Shown: positions 42,444 to 51,499, counted from the first letter of the stretch. The stretch is 64,000 nt of DNA from Firmicutes bacterium HGW-Firmicutes-16 (GCA_002841545.1 PGZZ01000001.1:124001-188000); one strand, 5' to 3'. Notes: generated from the letters alone by a model not told the origin. Translations and numbers: made by a program.

Positions 42444-44293
42444 GGATTCTCTTTTAAATACATGTTTTTCAAATCAAGGTAATAGCTTGTAACATCGTTC
42501 GAGGTATCGACGCTGATTTGCACATTATTAAAGATAAGAAGAATATCTAAGTCCTGTGTTTCAAGCGTAAGGCTCATATCCTCCAAGCTCGCCTCAACGT
42601 TTCCCTCTTGTCTAGGCGGATATTTTTCAGAAAGCGTTTTCATATAATCACTCATGTCCTGCTCGAGGACAACTTCATCGTTTCGCATTATCTTGAGTGT
42701 GGGGATACCTGCACTCGAAGTTATCGTCCAATTAATATTATATGTGCCCTTGTCACCGCTGACTGTAACATAAGCCTGCCCGTCTTTGTAATCATTCTGC
42801 GGATTTAACGCCCAGCGATAGCCGCTAATATCGATTGCTTCCGATGTCAAATGCAGATAAGTCCCTAGAAATTGCCCGGGTTCGCTTGTTCCATCGGAAT
42901 TGCCCCAAGTTTGTTCAAAACCGAGTTTCTTTTTAAACACCGTGCTGTCCTTGAGGTTTCTGTCGAACCATATCGGTAACTTTGCGTCCTCCGCATATGC
43001 GAGATAGTTAACCGCGTCCGTGATTTCAATGCGAATGGGTTCCTTTAGCTGTATCGATGCTGGTATCAGACGGTCACCCTCGAGCATATGCTCTTCGTTC
43101 AGCAGTTTTTCTAGCCGGCTGACCTGAAAAGTGACAGGCAAAGCATGGTAACCGACAACCGGCAGCACCGCGAAAACAGCCAGAGCGCAAATCAGAACAG
43201 CAATGGACCGATGTGCTTTGGATTTATGTTTGAGCAGCATGACCGCCCCGACAGCCGCAACAATCCATATCAGGATATAACTATATTCGGCGGTTTTAAG
43301 CCCAGAGCTTTGCAGCTGCTTGATAACTGCCCAAAGCTCAAAGGCTAGTATCACAAGCGAGGCGATTGGATACACACGGCGGTATAGCTTTGCCATACCG
43401 GATTCATGCTCCGAAACCATCGCGTGAAGCCAAAGCCCGCCGATTGTATAAGCTGCCGCTATCCCCGAAAGCCGCAAGAATGGGACCTGCATGCCGTTTA
43501 AAACTGTTATTCCTGCCCAGATAAGTAGCACAACGGTCAGCGCCAATACGATTGGAATCATAATGTATACGAACAGCATCTCAATAAACCGCGGCTGTTT
43601 TTGCGCTACTTCGCGGTGTTCGTCCGTTTCACCTTTGCGGAAATCCGGAAAATATCCAATGAAAATTGTGAAGGCCAGAAACGCAGCCAAGGTTGCGATA
43701 TGCATATAAACTTTACTGCTCAAACCATGATAAATCAGAGCTTGCACGGCACGCGCAACTCCGGTTGTCCCGGCCAATATCACAACTCCATAAATGAGCG
43801 CAATAAAGAAAGCTTTAAGCGTCATAAAAAAGGCCGCGGTGAATTCAAAGCGTTCCCTCGGGTCGCCGCTCAGAATTATAAAGGCTATAAAACTGACCAA
43901 AATAGCCGCACTGACTCGAGCAATAGCCAAAGACGAAAGTACCGCATATCGGGCGTCGGGCAGCTCCCTGCCGCTATACAGATAAAGCGCGACGAAAGTT
44001 ACGACCATGGCCGTAATTCCAAGAAGATTTGCGGTCAGAAAAGTTCTAACTCGATTAAAGCGGCTTCTCTCCGCCACGATAAGCGCCATGCTGAGTATTG
44101 CGCCAAAAGCGAATGACCAGTTAAGAGCGTCAAACAGAAAATCCAAAGGCTCCTGCTGCGGCCAGTCAAGCTGAATCCTTATCATTGTTACAACCGCGAG
44201 CGCCAGCGCACTGCCTATAGAAGCCGGAAAGGTCCGAAAAGCCCTCATTGCTCCCCTAAAAATCATTGAGACTGATTGCGTAAAACTAACCAT
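42440..44293 (-). CDS. DUF4153 multi-pass membrane protein
   Basis: 617 residues. About twelve hydrophobic segments occupy residues 20-400, matching DUF4153 (regions SFIAFIILSGDPRERFEF and PIVLALTVVLLIWAGITVLNG). The C-terminal 220 residues are extracytoplasmic-looking and beta-rich. Members have no known activity. GGGGG precedes the ATG. It runs convergent into the RluA gene without a terminator between them. The 95-bp gap upstream to the HMA gene holds no promoter that I can name. Confidence 0.78.
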   Translation of the reverse strand: MVSFTQSVSMIFRGAMRAFRTFPASIGSALALAVVTMIRIQLDWPQQEPLDFLFDALNWSFAFGAILSMALIVAERSRFNRVRTFLTANLLGITAMVVTFVALYLYSGRELPDARYAVLSSLAIARVSAAILVSFIAFIILSGDPRERFEFTAAFFMTLKAFFIALIYGVVILAGTTGVARAVQALIYHGLSSKVYMHIATLAAFLAFTIFIGYFPDFRKGETDEHREVAQKQPRFIEMLFVYIMIPIVLALTVVLLIWAGITVLNGMQVPFLRLSGIAAAYTIGGLWLHAMVSEHESGMAKLYRRVYPIASLVILAFELWAVIKQLQSSGLKTAEYSYILIWIVAAVGAVMLLKHKSKAHRSIAVLICALAVFAVLPVVGYHALPVTFQVSRLEKLLNEEHMLEGDRLIPASIQLKEPIRIEITDAVNYLAYAEDAKLPIWFDRNLKDSTVFKKKLGFEQTWGNSDGTSEPGQFLGTYLHLTSEAIDISGYRWALNPQNDYKDGQAYVTVSGDKGTYNINWTITSSAGIPTLKIMRNDEVVLEQDMSDYMKTLSEKYPPRQEGNVEASLEDMSLTLETQDLDILLIFNNVQISVDTSNDVTSYYLDLKNMYLKENP

Positions 44294-44388
44294 ACTTACC
44301 CCCTGACGGAAGCGTTTTCATTATAGAAGCGTCTGCATCCAAAAGAGCAGGCGCTTTTACTTTTTATAAACTTAGCTTTGGATTTTCT

Positions 44389-44598
44389 TCATTCATAATC
44401 GATTTTGAATCCCGTGTTTTCAATGCAACTTTTCAGCTCGTTTTCGGTTGCGGGCTCGTTATATTGAATTTCTATTGTGCCTGTCATTAGATTGACCCCT
44501 ACTTCGTTTACGCCCTTGATCTTTTTCAGGGCATTTTTAATTTGCGTCTTGCCTTCCTTGTTCTGAATACCGGAAACGCTGCAAAGCATATTGTTCAT
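44389..44598 (-). CDS. HMA-fold protein lacking the CxxC metal site
   Basis: 69 residues with the heavy-metal-associated beta-alpha-beta-beta-alpha-beta fold: LCSVSGIQNKEGKTQIKNALKKIKGV, then VNLMTGTIEIQYNEPATENELKSCIENTGF. Normal CopZ/HMA proteins have GMxCxxC in the first loop; here it reads SGIQNKEGK, so the copper-binding cysteines are gone. A different role, such as a protein interaction, is likely. GGAGGA precedes ATG 44598. The upstream GTG at 44613 would overlap the ribosome site. Confidence 0.7.
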   Translation of the reverse strand: MNNMLCSVSGIQNKEGKTQIKNALKKIKGVNEVGVNLMTGTIEIQYNEPATENELKSCIENTGFKIDYE

Positions 44599-44613
44599 TT
44601 TTTTGTCCTCCAC

Positions 44614-44754
44614 TTATTTTTCGTGTCTGCTTTCATGTAGTCCGATTTTCTTTCCTTCAATAATCCCTAAATCCGCGTTTTCGCGTGGCTTCATTTTTCG
44701 AAGCTCAGGATTGCTTTTTGGTCTGTCTTTCTTCCTGTTTTTATTATTATCCAT
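44614..44754 (-). CDS. 46-residue highly charged small protein
   Basis: Too short for common gene calls but well supported: GGAAGG 6 nt before ATG 44754, no internal stop for 46 codons, and the TAA stop touches the ribosome site of the HMA gene, so the two look co-transcribed. The peptide is full of Lys, Arg, Asp, Glu and Asn (begins MDNNKNRKKDRPK, ends IGLHESRHEK), with no hydrophobic segment. Unknown family; it resembles small disordered or spore-type proteins in style only. Confidence 0.6.
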   Translation of the reverse strand: MDNNKNRKKDRPKSNPELRKMKPRENADLGIIEGKKIGLHESRHEK

Positions 44755-44875
44755 CGTAATCCTTCCTGAAAACTCAACTTAAATAGTAGCTGTAATAGTA
44801 TTCTGCAAAATGTCTCCTTTTATTAGCGCAAATGGTAAATGTATGCTAATACTGCGGTGAAAACCAAATCTTTAA

Positions 44876-45763
44876 TTAGATTTTTCTAGGCAGGGAGAGC
44901 GGCGCTCTTTCAACATAAACGGTTCTGTCGTCCCTAGTTCTAACATCCCATTTAACAAGTAAAATTTCCGAATTTACGATTTCGATGCAGGTTATGCAAT
45001 TGGGGTGTACGCAGCTTCCGACGTTGAAATAGGGCGGCTCGCCTTCGGGCGGACAGGTCGGTCTGTGCGTGTGACCTGCTACCACCATCTGGTCGTTTTT
45101 CTCCACCCACTCCAGAATCTTTCTTTCGACCTTTCTTCTCTCCAGAAAGTTCTTTGCGGCACTCGTCGGGTCATTGTGCCCGAAAAACTCCATCCTTCGC
45201 CAGACATATCTCGAAAGTAAGCGTCCCAACTTCCAAAAAATATCGCTGAGTATATCTCCCTGATGGCCGTGCACGAGCAATATTTTAGTTTGTGATTCAG
45301 TGTTCTTCAATAAGAGGCCTTCCGGAATCTCCACATTTTCAAAGAGCGGCTCATAGCTGTTGGTATGACCGTTATAATATTGCTGCATATGCTCACGAAC
45401 ATACGCAGGATATTTTTTTTGGATGTCATGATTTCCGTAAATCATAAAGTATCGGTCGTCCTCATAATAATCGTGTAGTAGACGGTAGGTATCGGCATAA
45501 ATGCCGCTGATATCCGCGAATTTCTTGTTCTTCCACAGTTCCTCACTGTCACCAAGATCGATATATGTGAAACCGTTCGCGAAATAATACTTTACAGCGG
45601 CATAGTAAAGGCTTTGATTATGCCTGAAGTCATCGACCCAGCTTCCGTCGCCTCTATGACAGTCACTAATAAGGACTATTTTTGAGGAGCTGTCAAAAGG
45701 CAGTTCTCTTGCCGAAGCGAATATTTCGCTCAGACGACTGTACGTCGATAAAGAAGTCATCAT
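44876..45763 (-). CDS. Metallophosphoesterase family protein
   Basis: Calcineurin-like phosphoesterase with all five metal motifs: SDCHRGDG (near 33), YIDLGDSEELW (near 68), YGNHDI (near 108), VHGHQGD (near 163), AGHTHRP (near 231). 295 residues, no signal peptide. A substrate cannot be assigned from the sequence; relatives include nucleotidases, UDP-diacylglucosamine hydrolases and phosphodiesterases. GGGAG precedes the ATG pair. It follows the malic enzyme gene on the same strand but a terminator lies between. Confidence 0.85.
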   Translation of the reverse strand: MMTSLSTYSRLSEIFASARELPFDSSSKIVLISDCHRGDGSWVDDFRHNQSLYYAAVKYYFANGFTYIDLGDSEELWKNKKFADISGIYADTYRLLHDYYEDDRYFMIYGNHDIQKKYPAYVREHMQQYYNGHTNSYEPLFENVEIPEGLLLKNTESQTKILLVHGHQGDILSDIFWKLGRLLSRYVWRRMEFFGHNDPTSAAKNFLERRKVERKILEWVEKNDQMVVAGHTHRPTCPPEGEPPYFNVGSCVHPNCITCIEIVNSEILLVKWDVRTRDDRTVYVERAPLSLPRKI

Positions 45764-45811
45764 ATTCTCCCTACCCTGTGTTATTGCTGACTTCTCCTAT
45801 TTTTATACAAA

Positions 45812-45837
45812 AGGCGCCAAGGTATACCTTGGCGCCT
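45812..45837 (-). terminator. Terminator after the malic enzyme gene
   Basis: 26-bp perfect palindrome (45812-45837) with a short T-stretch on the minus strand. Confidence 0.75.
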
Positions 45838-45863
45838 GGAAGTATGCATATTTTTCGGTACTG

Positions 45864-47042
45864 CTATTTGTTAATCCTCGCGACGCCGCTTTTTCTCGCC
45901 GCTTCGGCGACCGCCAAAGCAACCGTGGGCGCGACGCGTGGGTCAAACGGCGCGGGGAGTATGAAGTCCGCCGAGAGCTCACTCTCGCTCACGAGCCCCG
46001 CAAGCGCGAGCGCCGCCGCGATTTTCATCTCATCGTTAATCTCTGATGCGCGCACATCCAGTGCACCTCTGAAAATGCCGGGAAACGCCATGACGTTATT
46101 TATCTGGTTTTTGAAGTCGCTCCGCCCTGTTCCGACGACAGCCGCTCCCGCTTTTTCGGCGAGGTCCGGCATAATTTCCGGCGTGGGGTTGGACATCGGA
46201 AAGACTATGGCTTTCGGTGCCATGGAGCGCACCATGTCCTCCGTCACAGTTCCTGGCGAGGATACGCCTATAAACACATCCGCGCCCTTCATAGCCTCCG
46301 TAAGGCTGCCCTTTATACCTGATTTGTTAGTAATTTCGGCAATTTCCGCCTTTGATTCGTTGAGATCACCTCGTTCCTTATAGATTGCTCCCTTGCGGTC
46401 ACACATCACTACGTCTCCAAGCCCCATTTTAAGCAGCAGCTTGACAATGGCAACGCCTGCCGCACCGGCTCCGCAGGTGACTGCGCGGATGTTTTTAATG
46501 TCCTTGCCGACTACCTTCAGCGCATTAATGAGCGCCGCGAGCGTCACGACAGCCGTACCGTGCTGGTCGTCGTGGAAAATCGGAATGTCGCTAATCGCCT
46601 TCAGCTTGCGCTCGATTTCAAAACAGCGCGGCGCCGAGATATCTTCAAGATTCACACCGCCGAAGCTGCCGAGCAGGAGTGAAACCGCGTGTACGAATTC
46701 GTCCACGTCCTTCGTACGCAAGCAGAGCGGCAAAGCATCCACTCCTCCGAGTGCCTTGAAAAGTACGCACTTGCCCTCCATGACAGGCATCGAGGCTTCG
46801 GGGCCTATATCGCCGAGACCGAGCACAGCGGTACCATCCGTAATGACAGCGACAAGGTTGCTGCGGTTCGTTAGCTCGAAACTCTTTTCGGGGTCGTCCC
46901 TTATGACCTCGCAAGGTCTGGCAACACCGGGAGTATAGGCAATACTCAAGTCTTCCTTATTCTTTATTGGCATTTTTGCTGCGTAGTCTATCTTTCCGCC
47001 CCATTCGTAATGCTTCTGCAGCGACAGCTCCATATAATCCAT
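45864..47042 (-). CDS. NAD(P)-dependent malic enzyme
   Basis: Oxidative decarboxylation of malate to pyruvate. Features: YTPGVARPC near residue 34 (with active-site Tyr), DGTAVLGLGDIGPEASMPVMEGK, FHDDQHGTAVVTLAAL with the metal ligand Asp, and the NAD motif TCGAGAAGVAIVKLL. Length 392 matches the short bacterial (SfcA/MaeA-like) form with no fused phosphotransacetylase domain. AAGGAG precedes ATG. It provides pyruvate and reducing power; the cofactor (NAD or NADP) cannot be read off. Confidence 0.92.
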   Translation of the reverse strand: MDYMELSLQKHYEWGGKIDYAAKMPIKNKEDLSIAYTPGVARPCEVIRDDPEKSFELTNRSNLVAVITDGTAVLGLGDIGPEASMPVMEGKCVLFKALGGVDALPLCLRTKDVDEFVHAVSLLLGSFGGVNLEDISAPRCFEIERKLKAISDIPIFHDDQHGTAVVTLAALINALKVVGKDIKNIRAVTCGAGAAGVAIVKLLLKMGLGDVVMCDRKGAIYKERGDLNESKAEIAEITNKSGIKGSLTEAMKGADVFIGVSSPGTVTEDMVRSMAPKAIVFPMSNPTPEIMPDLAEKAGAAVVGTGRSDFKNQINNVMAFPGIFRGALDVRASEINDEMKIAAALALAGLVSESELSADFILPAPFDPRVAPTVALAVAEAARKSGVARINK

Positions 47043-47108
47043 TATTAAAGGCTCCTTTAAAGTCGTTTATTTTTATAATACCGTCGATTAAATAAATCTC
47101 AGCAAGGC

Positions 47109-49271
47109 CTATTGCTTTTTTGCCCGCTTAAGGCTGAGTGAAATTCGCTTTTTTTCGACGTCAACGCTAAGCACAACCGCATCGACAACATCGCCGACCT
47201 TGACCACCTCTGACGGGTGCTTTATATAGCGGTCACACAATTCTGAAATATGAACAAGCCCGTCCTGATGAACACCGATATCGACAAACACACCGAAATC
47301 TATGACATTCCGAACCGTTCCGCGCATTGTCATGCCCGGCTTCAAGTCCTTCATATCCATAACGTCCGAGCGAAGCATGGGAGGCGGAAGCTCGTCACGC
47401 GGGTCGCGCCCGGGCTTTACTAGTTCGTTCACGATGTCGTTAACGGTCGGTATTCCGACACCGCTGTATTCCGCTGCCTTTTGTACTGTCACAGTTTTTA
47501 ATCTCTCGCGCAGCTCCTGCACCTTACCCGCGGCAACATCTTTAAGCGTATATCCGCATAGCTCAAGAACTTTCTCCGCCGCGGCATAAGACTCGGGGTG
47601 CACTCCGGTGTTATCGAGAATGTTCTTGCTTTCCGAAACTCGTAGGAATCCCGCGCACTGCTCAAAGGCTTTGGGACCGATTTTTGGCACTTTTTGAACG
47701 GTTTTCCTCGCTGTGAACACGCCGTTCTCTTCGCGGAAGGTGACGATGTTTTTCGCAGACGCAGCGCTTAAGCCCGAAACTCTCGCGAGCAGCGAAGCCG
47801 AGGCCGTGTTCAGGTCAACACCCACCGCATTAACGCAGTCCTCCACAACGCCATTTAACGTCTCGTCCAGTCTTGCTTCGGGCATATCGTGCTGATACTG
47901 CCCGACACCTATGGACTTCGGGTCAATTTTAACAAGCTCCGCAAGCGGGTCCTGAAGTCTTCTGGCTATCGAAACGGCGGAACGCAGGGAAACGTCAAAG
48001 TCCGGAAATTCCTGTGCGCCGAGCTTAGATGCGGAATAGACGGAGGCACCCGCCTCGTTAACCATCATATAGGCTACATTGGGAAGCTCCTTAATTAAGC
48101 CTGCAACGAAAATCTCCGATTCCTTGGAAGCCGTACCGTTTCCGATTGAAATAGCTTCAACGCCGTACTGTTTTATCATTCGTGTCAGAGTCTTAGTTGC
48201 TTCCTCGGTCTTATTGTGCGGTGGTGTCGGATAGACGACCCCTGTTTCCAGAACCTTTCCAGTGCCATCAACAACAGCGATTTTGCATCCTGTCCGATAC
48301 GCGGGGTCAAAGCCCAGCGTTACCTTGTTTTTAACCGGAGGCTGCATCAAAAGCGGCTTAAGGTTGAGACCGAACATCTTAATCGCCTGTTCGGACGCCG
48401 CATCTGTCAGGTCGTTTCGCGTTTCACGCTCAATTGAGGGGAAAATCAGCCTTCCATAAGCGTCCTCGGCGGCAGCGGCAACAAAGTCGCTCGAAATACT
48501 GCCCTGACGGACGGCATGGCGTTTTACGGTGTCCAAGGCCGAAACCTCATCCAGAACAAGGCTCACCTTGAGGAAGTTTTCCTTTTCCCCGCGGTTGATT
48601 GCGAGAATTCTGTGGCTTTGGAGCCTGCTGACTAGCTCTTTAAAATCGTAATATAGCCTGTAAACGGAGTCTTCGTTCTTTGTCGCCGACGATACAAGGT
48701 ATGCCCTCGCGTTAATCAGCTCTTTAAGGCTTTTGCGGATTTCGGCATTGTCAGAAATGTTTTCCGCTATGATGTCAGATGCACCGGCTAGCGCTTCCTC
48801 GACACTCGCAACACCCTTTTCGGTATCTATATACGGCTCGGCAAGTTCCGCAAGGCTGCCGTTTTTTATGTTTTGAGCGAAAAGCAGCTCGGCGAGCGGC
48901 TCAAGCCCCTTTTCACGCGCGATGGTCGCCCTTGTGCGACGCTTTTGTTTATACGGACGGTAAATATCCTCCAGCTCCGAAAGCGTAGCCGCGTTTTGAA
49001 TGGCTGAAATGAGCTCGTCCGTGAGCTTACCCTGCGCTTCAATTGAGGATGTGATTTCTTCCCTGCGCTTGTCTAAATTGCGTAGATATTGCAGCCTGTC
49101 GGCGATTTCACGGATAAGCTGGTCATCCATCGTTCCGTGAAGCTCTTTCCTGTAGCGGGCAATAAAGGGTATGGTGTTGCCCTCATCGATGAGCGATATA
49201 ATATTTTTAATGTGCTCGGGTTTTTGTGAAAACTCTTTAGCAAGAATTCCGATCATTTTTTCGATTTCCAT
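47109..49271 (-). CDS. tex: Tex-family RNA-binding protein
   Basis: Conserved cytoplasmic protein with helical N-terminal region (1-180: EFSQKPEHIKNIISLIDEGNTIPFIARYRKE), YqgF-like fold near 325 (DPAYRTGCKIAVVDG), a helix-hairpin-helix pair near 500 (LLARVSGLSAASAKNIVTFREENG), and a C-terminal S1 domain (about 640-710: KPGMTMRGTVRNVIDFGVFVDIGVHQDGLVHISEL). Tex proteins affect transcript stability and toxin or stress expression in several species. 720 residues. GAGGAG precedes the ATG. Monocistronic. Confidence 0.92.
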   Translation of the reverse strand: MEIEKMIGILAKEFSQKPEHIKNIISLIDEGNTIPFIARYRKELHGTMDDQLIREIADRLQYLRNLDKRREEITSSIEAQGKLTDELISAIQNAATLSELEDIYRPYKQKRRTRATIAREKGLEPLAELLFAQNIKNGSLAELAEPYIDTEKGVASVEEALAGASDIIAENISDNAEIRKSLKELINARAYLVSSATKNEDSVYRLYYDFKELVSRLQSHRILAINRGEKENFLKVSLVLDEVSALDTVKRHAVRQGSISSDFVAAAAEDAYGRLIFPSIERETRNDLTDAASEQAIKMFGLNLKPLLMQPPVKNKVTLGFDPAYRTGCKIAVVDGTGKVLETGVVYPTPPHNKTEEATKTLTRMIKQYGVEAISIGNGTASKESEIFVAGLIKELPNVAYMMVNEAGASVYSASKLGAQEFPDFDVSLRSAVSIARRLQDPLAELVKIDPKSIGVGQYQHDMPEARLDETLNGVVEDCVNAVGVDLNTASASLLARVSGLSAASAKNIVTFREENGVFTARKTVQKVPKIGPKAFEQCAGFLRVSESKNILDNTGVHPESYAAAEKVLELCGYTLKDVAAGKVQELRERLKTVTVQKAAEYSGVGIPTVNDIVNELVKPGRDPRDELPPPMLRSDVMDMKDLKPGMTMRGTVRNVIDFGVFVDIGVHQDGLVHISELCDRYIKHPSEVVKVGDVVDAVVLSVDVEKKRISLSLKRAKKQ

Positions 49272-49372
49272 TTAGTGATTTCTCCTCAGACGTGTGTGGA
49301 CTGTACATTTAGTTTAATACAAATAAGGCTTTTGTTCAAGGCTAATTCCAAAGCTCTCTCTCCAAAATTCCC

Positions 49373-49401
49373 TAGACAACACCATTTCCATATGGTAAAA
49401 T
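49373..49401 (+). promoter_or_regulatory. Promoter of the DUF6144-like gene
   Basis: TAGACA, 17-bp spacer, TAAAAT; start near 49408. Confidence 0.5.
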
Positions 49402-49434
49402 AGAATATATCAATATCGAAAGGAAAGTACATTC

Positions 49435-49458
49435 ATGCTTGATCCAATCTATCGCTAA
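49435..49458 (+). CDS. 7-residue upstream ORF in the leader
   Basis: ATG CTT GAT CCA ATC TAT CGC TAA behind GAAAGGAAAG. Minimal leader-peptide candidate; may be chance. Confidence 0.3.
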   Translation: MLDPIYR

Positions 49459-49542
49459 TTATTAAATGGAACAATTACTCCGGCTATATAAGTATAGCCT
49501 TAATTTGTTATACGTTTAATTAATAGTGTATAGTGGAGAAGC

Positions 49543-49590
49543 TGTGTGGAAATGCCCTGAATGCCGCACACTGTTTTGGTGTGCTTTTTT
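49543..49590 (+). promoter_or_regulatory. Leader terminator with an alternative pairing partner
   Basis: GCACAC (49566-49571) pairs with GTGTGC (49579-49584) and six T follow (49585-49590), an intrinsic terminator before the coding region. The same sequence can instead pair upstream: CCGCACA (49564-49570) with TGTGTGG (49543-49549). Mutually exclusive stems of this kind are typical of attenuators. A hairpin GGCTATA/TATAGCC lies at 49482-49499. Confidence 0.55.
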
Positions 49591-49639
49591 CATATATTCT
49601 AAACCACTTTCACAATATAATAAGAAAATGAGGTTTATT

Positions 49640-50182
49640 ATGTTTGATATAAGAAATATTCAAGAGCAAGTGATTTTTGGCGCTGTAAACGCTGTAAGCA
49701 ACGATGAAACAGCCGCAAAAATCGTATATGGAGTTAACGGGCAGGCGGAGGATAATGCTACATGGGTGAATGCAACCATGAACAGATTGGAAAACCGCTT
49801 TGACAAGTCTGAAGTAAAGCAAATTAGAATGAGCTGTCAATGCGGATACGGGATGGACGATAAATTGGCTTTACTAATAGAGCTAGTTGAATCCTCGTCA
49901 AATTTAGAAGAGTTTGCAAGCCACGACAAAGCAAAGGCGGCAGGGCTATTCGTCTCAAACGGTGAACTCTATCTGCAATTCATGTTCTGCCCTTGCCCGA
50001 TGCTTGCCGAAGTGGAAAAATTGGAATCTGCTGCATGGTGTCATTGCACAATCGGCTATAGCAAAGTTCTTTTCGAAAAAGCCTTTGGCTGCGAAGTCGA
50101 TGTGGAGCTGCTAAAAAGCATAAAAATGGGCGATAGCATATGTCTCCAGAAAATTATTCCCCATGACTCGATATGGAAATAA
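49640..50182 (+). CDS. DUF6144-like cysteine-rich protein
   Basis: 180 residues. Conserved-looking pieces: NRFDKSEVKQIRMSCQCGYGMDDK, LYLQFMFCPCPML, AAWCHCTIGYSKVLFEKAFGCEV, LLKSIKMGDSICLQKI. Repeated Cys-x-Cys pairs could bind metal. This matches the DUF6144 type found in Firmicutes, with no known function. ATG 49640 follows TGAGG by 6 nt; upstream in-frame codons run back through the terminator and are not coding. Separate from neighbours. Confidence 0.68.
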   Translation: MFDIRNIQEQVIFGAVNAVSNDETAAKIVYGVNGQAEDNATWVNATMNRLENRFDKSEVKQIRMSCQCGYGMDDKLALLIELVESSSNLEEFASHDKAKAAGLFVSNGELYLQFMFCPCPMLAEVEKLESAAWCHCTIGYSKVLFEKAFGCEVDVELLKSIKMGDSICLQKIIPHDSIWK

Positions 50183-50225
50183 ACTTAAATACTCAGCTTG
50201 CATAATTTTCAAATATACAAGGAGG

Positions 50226-50252
50226 AGCGGCCTTAATTAGGTCGCTTTTTCC
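50226..50252 (+). terminator. Terminator after the DUF6144-like gene
   Basis: 7-bp stem with one G-U pair (50226-50232 with 50240-50246) and a T-run. Confidence 0.7.
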
Positions 50253-50349
50253 TTTATGAATCGCCGTGATTAAATGCAATTGAAAAACTTAGTAATATAT
50301 GTAATAATCTGAAGGTAAGCTTTTAACTGGTTTTGAGAGGATGATTTGT

Positions 50350-51441
50350 TTGTTTACTTTGCCTGAATATAAAAAACCCGATTTTAGCAAGATAGAATTC
50401 TGCTCCGCGCCGAATGTGCAGGTCGTGCCTGCCCCCGAGGACGGCATCCTTCCTGATGAATTTTATGCGACGAATATTTATCCGGAATACTTCAAGCTTG
50501 ACGGAGACTGGCAGCTCATTGACGCTCCTAGGATGGATTGCGTCGTCGTTATAAAAGACGGCAAACCAGTGGCCACTGAGGCGCGAAGAGTCAAGAAGGG
50601 CGACAGCATCGTGATTGGACGTGAAGAAGACATGTCCAACGGTGTTTTCATCGATTTTACCGCCTTCCAGGACACAGACGCTCAAGGCAAGGCTCAAAAT
50701 TTCGCCTTCCGCACCGGAAAATCCAGAGAATCCTCATATTCCAGAGATTATGACGAGCTTTATGAAATACTGAGGCACGACTGCGATAAAGGAAACATCG
50801 TCTGGGTGCTGGGTCCAGCCGTGGCGTTTGACTATGATTCCAGACGGGCAATGTCCGGTCTTGTAAAAAGCGGCTATGTAAACGCGCTTTTCGCCGGCAA
50901 CGCCCTTGCCACTCACGACATGGAGGCTGGCATTTTCAATACAGGTCTCGGACAGGATATCTACTCGAAAGAGCTTCAACACAACGGTCATTATAACCAT
51001 CTCGAAACCATAAACCGCGTTCGAAACGCAGGTTCCATTGAAAACTTCATCGCGGAAAATCCTTCGCAGGACGGAATCGTCGCTTCCTGTATCAGAAACA
51101 ACGTGCCGCTGGTGCTCGCGGGCTCGATACGCGACGACGGACCTCTTCCCGGCGTAATCGGTAATGTGTACGACGCGCAGGATGCAATGAGAAAGCACAT
51201 CATGCAGGCTACGACTGTAATCGCCCTCGCGACCCAGCTCCATACAATTGCAACTGGAAACATGACGCCCTCGTGGAACTTAAAGGATGGCAAGCTCCGC
51301 CCCGTATATTTCTATACGGTAGACATTTCAGAGTTTGCCGTGGGCAAGCTGCGCGACAGAGGAAGTCTCAGCGTCAACAGCATCGTGACAAATGTGCAAG
51401 ATTTCCTAATAAATACCGCGCGGAGTCTCAATGTAATTTAA
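50350..51441 (+). CDS. LOR/SDH-domain (TIGR00300/ArgZ-C-like) enzyme
   Basis: Similar to the C-terminal domain of cyanobacterial AgrE/ArgZ and to archaeal TIGR00300 proteins, some of which act as ornithine cyclodeaminase: GNIVWVLGPAVAFDYDSRRAM, YVNALFAGNALATHDMEAGIFNTGLG, GSIRDDGPLPGVIGN and DAMRKHIMQATTVIALATQLHTIATGN. An N-terminal beta domain (1-120) precedes it. TTG 50350 has GAGAGG 9 nt upstream; the ATG at 50341 abuts that site. Located next to an M20 peptidase and a YfcC transporter, hinting at amino-acid use. The reaction is not proven. Confidence 0.65.
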   Translation: MFTLPEYKKPDFSKIEFCSAPNVQVVPAPEDGILPDEFYATNIYPEYFKLDGDWQLIDAPRMDCVVVIKDGKPVATEARRVKKGDSIVIGREEDMSNGVFIDFTAFQDTDAQGKAQNFAFRTGKSRESSYSRDYDELYEILRHDCDKGNIVWVLGPAVAFDYDSRRAMSGLVKSGYVNALFAGNALATHDMEAGIFNTGLGQDIYSKELQHNGHYNHLETINRVRNAGSIENFIAENPSQDGIVASCIRNNVPLVLAGSIRDDGPLPGVIGNVYDAQDAMRKHIMQATTVIALATQLHTIATGNMTPSWNLKDGKLRPVYFYTVDISEFAVGKLRDRGSLSVNSIVTNVQDFLINTARSLNVI

Positions 51442-51454
51442 TCTCTAAAGATTC

Positions 51455-51499
51455 GAAGAGCCGAACCCGATATTCGTCGGGTTCGGCTCTTCCTTTTTT
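51455..51499. terminator. Bidirectional terminator, 16-bp stem
   Basis: Perfect arms 51455-51470 and 51477-51492 with a T-run at 51494-51499, between converging genes. Confidence 0.88.

Noticed and set aside
43601-44116. Plus-strand frame of 171 codons opposite DUF4153
   Set aside because: Low-complexity shadow of a membrane protein gene.
45682-46383. Plus-strand frame of 233 codons opposite malic enzyme
   Set aside because: Crosses two real minus-strand genes; Ser/Ala-rich shadow with no motif.
49526-49639. Upstream in-frame coding (with a CPEC-like stretch) before the DUF6144-like gene
   Set aside because: It contains the intrinsic terminator at 49566-49590, so it is leader, not coding.
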